Shown here: piece by piece, positions 15,551 to 26,815 of the stretch
How positions within the stretch are numbered: position 1 is the stretch's first letter
How the letters are laid out: each line of letters starts with the position of its first letter
The notes under the pieces: model-generated
Seen by the model: the letters and a program-made list of their open reading frames with translations, nothing else
Told to the model about the DNA's origin: nothing
Database searches by the model: none
Translations under genes and position numbers: made by a program
Assembly (NCBI RefSeq): GCF_901933205.1
Contig: NC_044572.1
Span: forward strand, 93,562,465 to 93,626,464
From: Camarhynchus parvulus
Taxonomy: Eukaryota > Chordata > Aves > Passeriformes > Thraupidae
Reading direction: 5' to 3'
Length of the DNA stretch: 64,000 bases

Positions 15551-15635
15551 TTTTTTTTTTTTCTTGTTTGTTTTTTTTTCTTTTTTTTTCTGTTTATAAT
15601 AAACTCTATGTATGTGTTTTTAATAAACTTTTATT
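15551..15635 (+). repeat. T-rich tract followed by two AATAAA hexamers
   Basis: Three long T runs (broken by CTTG and C) end in TTTATAATAAAC, and a second TTTTAATAAAC follows 25 bases on. No upstream gene on this strand accounts for a poly(A) signal, so these are most likely chance in AT-rich DNA. An unrecognised non-coding transcript ending here cannot be excluded. Confidence 0.5.
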
Positions 15636-16990
15636 CTAAAGCTTTTTCTCCCTATTCTGCATCTGATCTAAGGCATTTATAACACATGGCAACATGTCAA
15701 ATTGATGTCTTTAGCAAGTCAAGCCAAATATTCATAAAACCCATGTGCCCAAACAGAAAATGTATACTGCTAAGGAGAAAAGTAGCTGATGTTTTTTAAA
15801 GCATCCACAGGAAGGCAATTCTTTAAACATACACACATATACAGACACAGACATACAGAAAGGACTTTGAAAAAATTGTCTGTCTATACCCTGGAAGGAT
15901 GGTATCACTTAGAAATCAATGTTTTTTCTTTGCACTTTGTTGAAAGCTCTCATGTTTTCATTTTGCTTTTATTTCAGGAATATGTTTTTCTTCAGTATAC
16001 TGAGGACCTGGTCTGAGGAACTGGTGCCGAATCAGGAATTCCAAATTGGATATTATAGAAGTGTGCTGCAGACAAAATTTTATGTAAACAGGATCTGGAA
16101 CAGATTTGATGAGATTGTGAAAAAATGAAGACGGGATGCAGATTCATTAATAAACAGCCTGTGGGTAGTGAGCATAAAGCCTGATTGATCACAATTACTG
16201 CAGTTCATAACTGGAAAACCAGACGTTGGAGGACATGCACAAGGTAAAGCTGGTCTGACATCAGAGCTGAGCCTCATCTGTTTATTGTGTGGCAACTACA
16301 GAAATCCAGCTCTTGCTTGTGATGGGTATGTTTCCATAACAGCATTTAGAGTGGTTTAATTTTCACTTCAGCAATCTTTCAGCCTGATTATCAAAGGGGC
16401 TTTCTTAGAAAGCTGTTTGGATGAAGAAACCAGATCTCCCACATGTGCCTTGTCTGGCACAGCAGAACTGGGGGTTTCACGCTGAATTAACACCCAGAGG
16501 TCTGTGCAAGCAGATGACTCCTCATCACCAGCTATTCCTGCAGGGATCTGTGCTCATCTTCTTAGGAGTGCAGGCAAAACGCCCCGTGAGCTGCCACTTG
16601 CCAAAAGGGGCAGCTCTCTGCTGCATGGCTGGGTGTGGGTGTTAGGTGAGCAACCATGGCTGGCAGGTGAGTTAAGGATCTCCTTGTAGGAGCACTCAAA
16701 CCTGGCTCTTCCCTCTGTGCCAGCTCATACAGTATAGAAAATCCCATGCAGTATTGTTGCCTGTATGTGTAACAGCCCTGTAGGCCCCAGGTTTCCTGTG
16801 CAGAAAGGGAAATTTTCCTGCAGTAGGAGCACCCAAAGCCAACAGGAGCAGTCAGGGGCCAAGGAAAAGAGATGTGGTGCAGCAGTGCAAACAAAGAAAT
16901 GTGTCTTTCGGCCCAGTGCCCACATCAGCCCCTGGTGTCTGGTTTGTGGGTACACTGAGCACACTCACAGCAGACACCAAAAGGCCACTG

Positions 16991-17098
16991 GAATCAGAGA
17001 ATCATATCTGGGTTGGAAGGGAATTTAAACATCAACTATTTCCAACCCTCCAGCACAGGCAGGGATACCTCCCACTAGAAGGGCACCTTCCACTAGAA
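16991..17098 (-). mobile_element. CR1 LINE 3'-end fragment
   Basis: Read on the plus strand the segment follows the familiar reverse complement of an avian CR1 3' region: AATCAGAGAATCAT, then GGTTGGAAGGGA, an ATCAACTATTTCCAACC block, then CAGGCAGGGATACCTCCCACTAGA. The element is therefore inserted on the minus strand, and its 3' end lies at the left. It is short, 5'-truncated and diverged, with a partial extra copy of CTTCCACTAGA at the right. No reverse transcriptase remains. Confidence 0.75.
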
Positions 17099-19710
17099 AG
17101 GTGTTATGATGGTGACATACCAGGGATATCTCCCTATTTACCTAAGCCTTAGAAAGTTAATGTCTGTGTTAGCTCAAATGAGGCCCCACAAATGTTTGGA
17201 GATCTTTCTCTGTACACTGTAGCTCTCCATCTGTGAAAGAAGAGAAACATTTCCTCATACCTTAGTGGGGCTAAAGGAGGACAAAGCTGTGATGGCTTGG
17301 GAGGCACACAGACACCAGAGTGACAAGTACCAGAAGAAATGACCATAGAAAATGACTCATCCTGCCTCTGAAGCAGGCTTGCAACAGCACGCAATAAACC
17401 AGGCATGGGGCCACCCACTAAACTACTGAGACAAATGACTGAGAAGCTGTGTTAAATGAGCCCCTGCACCCATGCATGGCAGAGCTCATCCCCTGCACTG
17501 CTGGGGTGCAGTCACTCCCGTGCCACAGGTGGCGCATGGCTGGGCTGCTGGGACAGGAGCCTCACTCCTGCTGCTGAGTGTCCAGTGAGGGAGCAGGAGC
17601 TGAGTCATGAACCTACCTTAGAAGAGTAGAGGAGAAGAAAGGGATCCTGATTCTTTGCAGGGCTTTGAGGGGTCACTACTGGAGTGGGGTCATTTTAGGT
17701 CTCCAGTAAAAGGCACAGCCAATGAGGACTAGAGGACAAACTTGGTACCCAGGGCAGAAGAGAAGACTGGTAAGAGTTTCTGCCACATTTGCATTTAGTC
17801 TATCAAATTTTGGAGTTAGATACCAACAGGCTAAAAAGCAAGAGAGTTTATTATCTTCTCTTGCTCACTCCAACAGACATGGTGCCTAAGACTTGTCTCC
17901 TGCTCCTTGGCAGCCAGGTTTTGTCCACATCATTCATCTCCCATGGATCATATCACAGCCCAGCACGACACTTTCTGTAGCAGAGTGGTCCACTGGCAGG
18001 ATGACTAGGTGTGCAGTTATTCTGTTCTGTCAGAGCCAGCCCTTTACCTGCAGGAACAAGAAATTCACTCATGGAATTGAGGAAAATAATGACAAAAAGA
18101 AGTCAGGGGTTCTAGAGACTCTCACAAGTCCCTCAGCATTTCTCTTGTGGATCCAAGGTACTAGACAGAAATGCTCCTGGAAATTTCTGCTTCCATTTAC
18201 TTTAAATATCTGCAGTACCTGCTGTCCCTGGATTTTATCATCATAGCTTGCATATGGATCTAAGGCAGGAGTCTGAGCAGAACCACTCCACATGGTGCCT
18301 AGCTGCTCTGAGCCAAAGCAAGACAGCCATCCTGGTGCTTGGATGCATCCCTCTAGGTTTCCCTTCCCCTGCCATCCCCACCAAGCTGCTGCCAGCCAAC
18401 AGTGCCATTATGTCTGTTCAATGTTCCACAGCAGCATCAGCCTCTCTGCTGCCCTGGCAGGAACAGGCAGTGGGCTTGGGACATACATGTCCCTATCTGG
18501 GTCCTCAGGTACAAACACAACCAACCCCAGGCTTCCCTCTGCTTTTTCCTTCTTAACCTTCAATAAAGCACAAGAATAAATCAGCTGAATTATCTGCTCT
18601 GCAAATACATGGGCAAAGCTTACAGACTCCAAGCAAAAATGAGGAGAACAAAGAGTAAGGTTGAGAGGATGGCCAGATGTCTCTAGCAAGGGAAAAATCC
18701 TCCCAGAGCTGGACATCTGGATTTCACAGCTACCAAACACCAGCAATCACCACCATCTGCTGAGCAGAAAACACAAGCCTGTTCTACACACCCAGCGACA
18801 GAGGAACACATTGGCAGATAGAAGAAGCTTAGCGGGGTTTGGGGGAAAGTACTGAAGCTCTCTCAGAGTAAGACATCTGCTAGCAAGGACTTTATTTGCC
18901 ACAGAAACAAGCCCTTTCCTTCCCCTGGCGACCCTCTGTACCTGGATGAGACGTCTTCTCTGTGGGTGTCTCCCCTCATGGGAATCTGGAGGTGTTGGAA
19001 GACCACCCCTGACCTGGAGTGCTTACAGCACTTGTGATGGCCAGATCTCCAAACCCAGCACTGTGTCCTGCATGGCACCGCAGGGTCAGTGCAATGTGGC
19101 CACCAAGCTGCCGGTGTCTGTCCTGGGCATTGGTGGAGAAGAAAGAGAGAACAGAGAGGGGAAAGGAGTTGTATTTGTGTTCTGAGTAGGTGCTGGACAT
19201 CTGAGTAGGTGCAAAATGTTTGGTTTTGCCTCCTATTTTATCTGCTCCTTGTCTTTCAGCTCTAAGTGTGTGGTTTTGTTACGTGTGAACAGTTGTGGCT
19301 TTCGGTTCCTGATAATTCAGTTATGTTTCTGCTCTCAAAGCTCCTTAACAGGCTCGGTTCCTAGCAGACCAAGAATCAAAGGTTCTGACTCCATCCCTTG
19401 CATTTGCTCAACCTTTTTTTCTCCTTTGTCTGACCAGATGTCCCCTCGTGACACTCAACTTATCCAACCAGACCTCTCAAGGAGCTGGATTACTTTCAAA
19501 ATCTGCCTCTTGAACATTGCATGGATACTGAAGCTCATGGCTACTTACATAGGGATGCATCCCAGCAGAGGCAACTAACTAATCACCCGTTCTTCTGCTC
19601 CCTGCACAACCATGTGGTTCACTCCCAAACATGACAAACTGGCAATAGGAATCTGTGTGTAGGATCTTCGAGAAGCTGAATCAAGACATGCAAAAGCTGC
19701 AGTAAGTAAC

Positions 19711-19756
19711 GAGGACTCCAAGCAGTAAGAAAGGAGGATTCCAAGCAGTAAGAGTG
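19711..19756 (+). repeat. 23-bp tandem duplication
   Basis: Two adjacent 23-base units begin GAGGACTCCAAGCAGTAAG and GAGGATTCCAAGCAGTAAG. They differ at one base in the core and two near the end, indicating a moderately old duplication. Confidence 0.85.
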
Positions 19757-20241
19757 ATCAGAGGTTTGGGGAATATGGAAGAAAAGCCACCCCAGAATTA
19801 ATCTATTGCTGCCCGGGGGATTGCTATTCTTATTCATCAGAAATTCCCAGAACCTGATGGCTCTCAGTTAACACTGACCTCCGGGGCAGGACTGCGCACT
19901 ACAACTGGTTGTTCAAAGTAGCCTTGACAAATGTGTTGCTGCCAGAAGACAAGAATGTGTTTTAAACAAGGTCAGGTGTCCTGTTATATTGCAGGACATA
20001 ATCCTGGTTTGTGTATACACACACATCAATTTCAATTGCACAATACATGCTGGATCTACCAGTCTATGGTGGATCTTTGCTTCTCCATCACTGCTCCCAA
20101 ATCCTTGGCCATCATTTAAGAACATCCTAATAGAAAAAGTCAAAACTGGTTTTGTACAAGTGGAGTTACTGGCTTGTCCTCTTCCTGGTCAAAAAAATAT
20201 CTTCTGATGATGGGGAAAATCCCATTATATTCTACCAGATT

Positions 20242-20281
20242 AAAAAAAAAAAAAAAACCAAACCAAAACAAACCCTTTAAA
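20242..20281 (+). repeat. A-rich tract with CCAA and CCCTTTAAA tail, copy 1
   Basis: A run of about 16 A is followed by CCAAACC, more A, and CCCTTTAAA (20273-20281). A near copy lies 124 bases to the right. Decayed A tracts of this form recur elsewhere in the window. Confidence 0.7.
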
Positions 20282-20370
20282 TACTCATTGTGCTCTTTTT
20301 TGGTTTTTTCTTCCCCTAGTTAAAAGAAAAGCCTGGCCTCCTTTGCTGGAGGATACTTTACCTAAATAGC

Positions 20371-20405
20371 AAAAAAAAAAAAAAACCAACAAAAAACCCT
20401 TTAAA
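20371..20405 (+). repeat. A-rich tract with CCAA and CCCTTTAAA tail, copy 2
   Basis: A run of 15 A, then CCAAC, A6 and CCCTTTAAA (20397-20405). It has the same order of elements as the tract at 20242. Confidence 0.7.
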
Positions 20406-20739
20406 GCAGTACCTGGCATGCACAGTCACTGAAGGAATTAGTCCCAAGTCAGGGGCTTTCTATCAGCTTTATTTAATACATATGAAGGACCCTGCATTGC
20501 TGTCCCAATTACACAGACGAGGCAGATTCCACAGTGGACTGCATTTGGTCTTGAACACCTATTTTCCCCATAGTTTTATTTGTCATTCTTAAAAAGGGTA
20601 AACAGAGAGCCATGTGCTTACATCTTTTGAAGAGCATATTTCCTCATGCTCTACAAGAGGCTTCTTTGAACACTCATCATTCACAATTGTGCTCTTGGAA
20701 GTTTTAGCAATATTTGTTTCAGATAAGTTTATTTTTATA

Positions 20740-21380
20740 TGATTGATTGAAATCTCAAGCTGCAATTAAGAAAATTGCAGTGAGAACCATTAAAGGAGTA
20801 GCGTCATTTTCTCCCCTTTCCTCTAAAATGTCAGGTTTCAATGTCACCGCCAGATAACCCAATCGCATGCTTGTACACCCGGGCTGGAGCGAGCGGAAAA
20901 CTGTCTGCAGTACTAATTACCAACGACTGGAAATAATGACACCAGGCAGAAGGAAAATGAAAGGCCCTGGTCCCTATCACTTACCCGCCCAGGTGTGTGT
21001 GCACAGAGATGCAGGTTATTGTGGAGCAGGCTATTTAGTAAATACACAAACATCCATCCCCACTTGTAGAGCAGCCTCGGTCCCTCCCCCATCTCCCTCT
21101 GTCTCTCTGCCCTTTCTTTCTCTCCAATTATAAACCAGCACCAGGTTTTCTCATCAGCCATCTCCATGTCTCCAAATGGCTTTTCAGTGTCAGGCCTATC
21201 AGGAAATTAACTCATCATGCAGTGACAGCTGCTAATTTTTTCCCCTTACATGTCAGATGGATCGCCTGCTGAAGCTAATAATGAATCACCAATCCCTGAT
21301 TAGAAGGTGCTTCCGAAACATATAACTGCCATCTGAGCTAACTTTTTTCTTCATATAAAATGATATCACCCTAGAGGAGC
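20740..21380. promoter_or_regulatory. Candidate conserved enhancer cluster 3' of ZNF407
   Basis: This is the most enhancer-like stretch of the left flank. It has AATTAAG/CAATTAAG homeodomain cores (20763-20774), GTACTAATTACC (20909-20920), and a composite AGTGACAGCTGCTAATT (21221-21237) joining a MEIS/TGIF-type TGACAG, a CAGCTG E-box and a TAATT core. AAGCTAATAATGAATCACC follows at 21274. The DNA is unique, balanced in composition, and has no coding frame of note. That it regulates TSHZ1 or ZNF407 is inference from position and motif density. Confidence 0.33.
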
Positions 21381-24254
21381 AGAAAACGAATTGTATTCTT
21401 CAAGAAGATAGAATGGGGGTAGCCTGTTTGAGTGAGCCACACACTATCTTAAATTATGGGCTAATATTGCTCAGAAAAATAAGTGAAATCTCACAGCTCT
21501 TCTCTGTTTTCCCAAATGAATGACCTTTTTTTTTCTGTTACTTAATCCCCTCACTTGAACTAACTTAGTTTCAAATTTCAATCTTCACCCTTCCCTCTTT
21601 ATTCTGTTTACAGCTTTTGTGCTCAGGAAGCCTACTGAGAAGGGAAAGTTGGAGAAAAGCCCCAGAGGGTGCTTTATGAGACCTCTGCTTACCTTGTACA
21701 GCTCCAGCCCCATCTCTCAATCCCCAGGATTTGCGAAGTGGACTCACCTGCATTTCAAGCCCAGGTCCAGCTCAGGGCCAGCCTGAGGCATAGGAATTTT
21801 AAAACAGAGATTCCTACAAGCTTTTACAGGAGCTGAATCCACTGTCCACGAAAATCACAAATGCATTTCTTCTGGGACTCAGAGCTAACACTCCTGGTAT
21901 TAAAGCAGCATTTATAAATGACAGCAGTGCTCGCAGGACTATGCACAATCCACATGTGCAGAAGCACAGCACATCAACTCCCTGGCTCATCTCACTTCCA
22001 CAGTGGAGTGCAGCTGCGAGTCAGGCAGAATGGGATGTTGCTGTGGGCCCTTTAGGTGATGCTGGGTTTTGGGTTCTTTTGTTTTTGTTATAGGAAATAT
22101 TTCTCTGAATATTGTTTCCAGCTATGTCTTATCTCCCATTTTTCCCCAAAGATGCAACCTGAATTCAGAGGCCAGGATACACTGCCTTAGGAGGTGTGTA
22201 TCTGATTCTTAAGAAATGGAGGGTGAAACTGCTTGCTGGAAATATCTTTCTCTGTCTTCACTTTGGATTTTTGGCTCACTTTTGGTGGGGTTTGTTTTTG
22301 CTTGCTTGGTTTTTTTGGTTTCTTTTTGGTTTATTTTTATTTTATTTATTATTTATCTATTTCCCCTCTCCATACTAGTTCCGTGGTTCTTAAATATTTA
22401 CATTTTTACCTGTTTGGCATTGTAACAGTATAATCCAGCTTCATTAATGCTTATTCAGAATGGATAACAAAGAGAAAATTAGGCCAATGGCTCTGGCAGT
22501 CAGAACACCAGGAAGCAACGGACTGACATGGGAATACTGCCCCCTCAACAATCACTTCCATTACAGCACAGCCCTTGAATTCTCTGGAGACAGGCACCTG
22601 AAGGTATTCAAACCAAACAGCAAAACACACTTGTAGTGAATGGCTGTCTGGGCTGGGCAACTTCCTAAATCCACCACACAAGTTCTGTGATGTTCCCACA
22701 CTGGAGGCTGCCTGTGGCAGAGGGCCCCAGCAGCTTCTGAGCCTGCTCCCAGACATGTCACAGGTGCCTCACCAGCTCCATGCCTGGCCCTTGGAGAGTC
22801 AGGGCTTTTTCAGGTGCTGTTCTGCTCTAATGACTCCCTCTGCTACCTAATCTTCCCTGCTCTCAATGGCAGAAGGCCATGGGAACACTTGGAAGATCCA
22901 CAGAACAATCCAGCTCATCTCCTCCCGGGTTATGATCTGGGACAATGCTAGGAGCTCTGGCACAGGAGGGAAACAAATGCCAGAGATGTTTCCTAGGTGC
23001 TGGAAGAGACCTGCCATAGCCTCAGCTGTCAGCGTATGGCAGAGAGCATTTTAGCATGGGGTTGAGACAGTCCATGGAGTCCTTAAGCAGGATGACAGCA
23101 CACGAACGAATGTCATCCTTGATTTCTAATGTTACATTTGTAGGGCACTAATAAGTTAACTTTAAAGTGCACATTAGAAAGAAGAAAAAAAAAAGCCGTA
23201 GGAAAATATTAGCTCTCCTGATCAGACTGCACTCAGAGAAAAGTATTGTTAACCTGAGCTCCCAGGTAATTACAGCACATAGTAGGCCACAGAATCCTTT
23301 CCAGTGCTCCCAAGCACAGGAACATCTACCACTGGGGCTTTTTTTTTATGCAAAGGTCTGCTCTTTTCATTGTGCATACAATGTGATTGCTGGTTTGACA
23401 CTGCAGGCTACACTGGTTTTATGAAGGATTAAATGCCACCTGAGACATATTTATCCTAAATAAATCACAAATGGTAAACTGCAGCATGTCAGTGTCAACA
23501 CCCTGTACTGCAGCAGAAAGGTTAGCCATACAGGACTAAGCACAGCGAGGAATTAGCATCCAAGCTGCAAGACCACAGGGCTACAGTTAACAGGAGAAAT
23601 GATCAAGAAGAAATATTTCCACTGAAAAACATTCACTTTTTTGAACATCTGTGAGAGTCTTGCAGAGGGCCATCATTTTGTAAAGGTCACCTTTTTCCTG
23701 ATAACAAACGGGAGTTGATCCTGTCACTGTTTGCTGAAGACAGTGTTTAAGAGTAAGTGAACAGCCTGTCACTTTTAAGAAAGATGAGCAAGTCAAGCTC
23801 GCCTAATTATGAATCTTGATGTCTAACTTGAAAATTACTTTTTTGGGGGTTTGACAAAGACACAACCTCAACTCTTGGAAAATAACAAAATTTGAAAAAT
23901 AATAATAATAAGAGATGAAGAGGCAGCAGGATCCTACAGCCCCAGAATGAAGCACCTTTTCTCAGCAGCCCTATCAGAAAATACATTTTTAAGCAGTTGC
24001 TTCAGGAAGGAACTATTGTTTTACCCCACCCCAACTTTCTTACAGTTGATAATTTTAAGATATTAAACATGATAGGAAACCCAGTTATCTCTAGAGTCAG
24101 AATAGCTTATACCCTAAACACTTACACAATTATATTAAGCATGCATGAGGCACACTTCAGAAATTAGATTCTTTTATCTTTATCTATCTAGCAAGCCACA
24201 GAAAGGAAAAGAGAAAAGAGAAAATGCACAGACATAACAGATAGCATTCGTTTG
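21381..24254. other. Intergenic DNA immediately 3' of ZNF407, no gene seen
   Basis: Unique sequence with short random-looking frames only. It contains a T/GGTTT-rich tract (22290-22360), the opposite-strand counterpart of the A/CCAA tracts seen elsewhere, and short (AAT)n runs near 23899. Beyond the proposed cleavage site I see no further gene. Confidence 0.5.
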
Positions 24255-24276
24255 CTCCTGCTGAATGCCAGTTCTG

Positions 24277-24282
24277 TTTATT
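24277..24282 (-). terminator. AATAAA poly(A) signal, distal
   Basis: This is a canonical hexamer on the minus strand. Within 25-70 bases downstream lies a U/GU-rich stretch (24205-24250 read in reverse), the arrangement expected of a used cleavage site. I regard it as the more likely main end of the ZNF407 transcript. Confidence 0.55.
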
Positions 24283-24325
24283 GTTTAATATTAAAAATCA
24301 TGATGCTTCATTTTAATGCTAACAT

Positions 24326-24331
24326 TTTATT
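24326..24331 (-). terminator. AATAAA poly(A) signal, proximal
   Basis: This is a canonical hexamer on the minus strand, about 1.1 kb past the ZNF407 stop codon and 44 bases before a second one. Its downstream sequence is less clearly GU-rich than that of the distal signal. Confidence 0.45.
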
Positions 24332-25444
24332 TGAAAGACAAAAAAAATCCCCAAACCTTGCCAGTTTATATTTTACAATTTTTCTAAAAAACAGAAGCAG
24401 TTTTATCATGAAACAAATCTTTTCAACATGAACTTGCATTGAACAATTGCAGTATATCCACAAGTAAATAACTGACATTCTGGACTAAGCAAGAAATACA
24501 AGGTCACCTTTTTTTTCCCTCTACTTGTTAATGTCAATGTCAGAATTTTCTTTAAAAATCCTCCTAACATTTGAGACGTAGCTCACAAAATGAACTGCAA
24601 AATGGTATTTATATGAAGCACTAGTTACAAGAAAAGCAAAACACTGACAGTGACAATATTTTTTTCAAAAAATGCACATTTCTTATGTAGGACTCTCATC
24701 TAAAATTAAGTGGAAGTTACAGGCATCAAGTTCTTCTTCCCAAATATGTATAATCAAGGATTTTCTGAAGTGTAGCTTTTTTGAGCTCTTCTTTAGGGAA
24801 AGTCTAATGTGTTACCATGAAAGAGTAAAGTATTATGAAAACTTTCATTTTAGATGAAAAAAATTCCTTATTTTGATGACATATTTTTAGCCAAGTGTGT
24901 TTTAAAGTAAGATTTTAGAAAGCAAAATGTCACCTGTTCTACTTTAAAATGAAGAAGGGCACCCAATATCATAAGTATGCTTACATGTTCACCTTGTTAT
25001 TGTGGGGTTTGTATTTTTTTGCATATTTATCTGTTCACAAAATGTACATATAAGTGCAATTATTTTACTCCTGTGATTATGTTATACAAAAATAACAGAA
25101 GGCAGGGAATTACCCTGAGATAAAACAACATTAAGACAAAAGCATCAACAAAGAAAGCACTGAACGGAACAATTTCTACTTTGGGCGGGAGGCTTTTTAT
25201 CCTGTTTGTACCCTAGTATGCTTGTTGTATAATAAATCACGTATAATAGTTCTTAGAGCTATTGTAACAAAATTGTATTATCCTCTTGAGTGAACTCCTC
25301 CTATTAGCAGGGCATGTATTTGTTACCTGGTTTGGAGGAAGTTCTACTGAGAAGGCTTTGCAGAAAGCGTTCCAGGAATACAGTGCCTCCATGATTCTGG
25401 TAATATCCAGCTCTGCTCTGCACCCAGCCTATGAGTGAAGCTCT

Positions 25445-26796
25445 TCATGCTTCCTGTACTTTGTTATAATCTCTCTGGCCCTGAATTACCTGTGAGCCAC
25501 CCTCTGTATAAATGACCATGCTTGTTAACTGTTCTCTTGCTCTATCAGGGGCTACAGCTTCTGCTTTTATAGCAGTACCAGTCTGCAGAATGTCTTGGGA
25601 CCCAGCTGTCTCTATCACAGCGTGTGAGTACACACCTGGCTCATCCTGCATGTCTGGTGGCAATTCTGTGACAATGTAGTGTGTTGCACCTTCAGAGAAG
25701 TCACCATCAGAACCCTGAGCCATGGCTTGAGCTAATTCTTCACTGACAATGATCTGGGATATTTGCCCATCTGACTCCACTAAATCCATGTGTTCGCTCT
25801 GCACACTGAGCGTGTGGCTACCAGCTTCCTGCATTATTATCTGAGAACCTTCTCCAGCTACCATATGCACAGTCCCCTCCTCATTTACAATGACCTGGGT
25901 GACACCTTCTTTCATGAGCTGGTCGGCCGCAGCTGTGTCACACACAGCAAACTGCAACACTCCTTGCACCACATTCTTAAAGGCAGCCTGAGCTCTCTCC
26001 TGAGATGCAATTATAGCCGATGGGTGCATGACCCGTGTCACTACTTCCATAGGTTTGGTATCTTCCTGAGTCTCCTGAACTTCGTGGAACATTTGTATTT
26101 CTTGTCCCTCTGCATCGCTGGGAATGCTGGGCATCTCTGGGTTTGGCATTTGCAAGAAGTCTTTGTGACCAGACCTGCATCTGTCAAGGAGTTCGGATTT
26201 GTTTTCCGCTTCACCCAGCTCAGTCACAGCACAAAGCAGGGCATCTAATGCTGAGGAGGACTCCGGAGGATGGACTGTAGCCTCAGAAGCATCTAAAACT
26301 TCCTGTCGCATTATCTGCTGCAGCACCGTGCTGCTGGAGTCAGGAACCGCGTCGATTTGAACGGCCTCCTCCATGTCAGCTCCCGCTCCTTCAACCACCA
26401 CCACCTGTGTGGCACCATCTGCCAACTGCTCCGTCAGGATCTGCTCAGGAACCACACTGCTCATGTGGGAGCCGTTCTGGTTTGTGGCTATGACTTGCCC
26501 ATCCTCCGTGATGTGCACCACCCTGGCCATCTGCCCTGCCATCGCCAGGGTCTGCAGGGTGGCCGCTGCCGTCTCTTCCACCGAAGCGTCGATGGCGAAG
26601 TCGCCATCGTATCCTTGAATAATAATGAACTGCTGAACTTCCTCAGGGGACTGGGGCTGTCTCCTGCTGCCCTGAAAGGCCTTCTCCTTCACCGGAGAAA
26701 CATCTCCCAGTCCTGCTGCGGTAAAAGGGCTTGTGGTTTCCACAAAGGTTGCTCCTTGCCCCTTCAGTCGGCACTCATAGGACTTAGACACAATGC
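25445..26796 (-). CDS. ZNF407: Terminal coding exon of zinc finger protein 407 (C-terminal 449 residues)
   Basis: ZNF407 is a nuclear multi-C2H2 zinc-finger transcription regulator; the mammalian protein is reported to affect PPARG targets and insulin-stimulated glucose uptake. This exon carries only the finger-free C-terminal tail. It starts after a TTGCAG acceptor ending at 26797. Two bases (GC) complete a split codon, so the intron is phase 1, and an open frame I-V-S-K-S-Y-E-C-R-L then runs to TGA at 25447-25445. There is no in-exon ATG start; the upstream part of the protein is outside the window. Numbered from the GTG at 26791, the tail has a basic start (residues 1-50), a hydrophobic and acidic Gln/Val/Ile-rich part (53-165), an Ala/Leu amphipathic stretch (180-194), a Pro/Glu PEST-like stretch (213-245) and repeated TQVIV..E-type strands (295-440). 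I see no frameshift or internal stop. The identification rests on recognising the family's conserved tail from memory; the conserved intact frame makes it functional coding DNA in any case. Confidence 0.9.
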
Positions 26797-26815
26797 CTGC
26801 AAGATAAAATATGCT
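26797..26815 (-). promoter_or_regulatory. ZNF407: 3' splice site (acceptor) of the last ZNF407 intron
   Basis: Read on the minus strand, a T-rich tract (TATTTTATCTTGCAG) ends in CAG directly before the conserved open frame. A TTAAC branch-point-like sequence lies about 20 bases further upstream. The frame has no suitable ATG near its start, so splicing into it is the natural explanation. Confidence 0.82.

Larger units (their letters stand above)
9425..16990. other. Intergenic DNA, no gene seen; several regulatory-looking islands
   Basis: No coding frame is convincing; the longest, 195 codons on the minus strand (13268-13855), has no recognisable domain. Contents are unique sequence with candidate conserved islands (listed separately), a 13-base period tandem (13985-14017), an alternating purine-pyrimidine tract (15043-15069), and a T-rich segment at 15551-15595 followed by two AATAAA motifs. 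A GC-richer patch lies at 12600-12800. Confidence 0.55.
17099..20739. other. Intergenic DNA, no gene seen
   Basis: Unique sequence without a convincing reading frame. It includes a 23-bp tandem duplication (19711-19756), a small perfect inverted repeat (19977-19998), a 10-bp palindrome GTGTATACAC (20011-20020), and two related A-rich tracts (20242-20281 and 20371-20405). Confidence 0.55.
24255..25444 (-). other. ZNF407: 3' untranslated region of ZNF407
   Basis: After the TGA the minus strand continues as about 1.2 kb of AT-rich, stop-laden sequence with no further reading frame, up to two canonical poly(A) signals near 24.3 kb. The left boundary is inferred: the minus strand just beyond the second signal is U/GU-rich (TGTTATGTCTGTG, then T-rich), as expected of a downstream cleavage element, which puts cleavage near 24255. 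A shorter or longer 3' UTR is possible. Confidence 0.6.

Noticed and set aside
26789..26791. GTG as a translation start for the 448-residue frame
   Set aside because: A consensus splice acceptor lies six bases upstream and the frame continues through it as a split codon, so this is an internal exon boundary and not a start.
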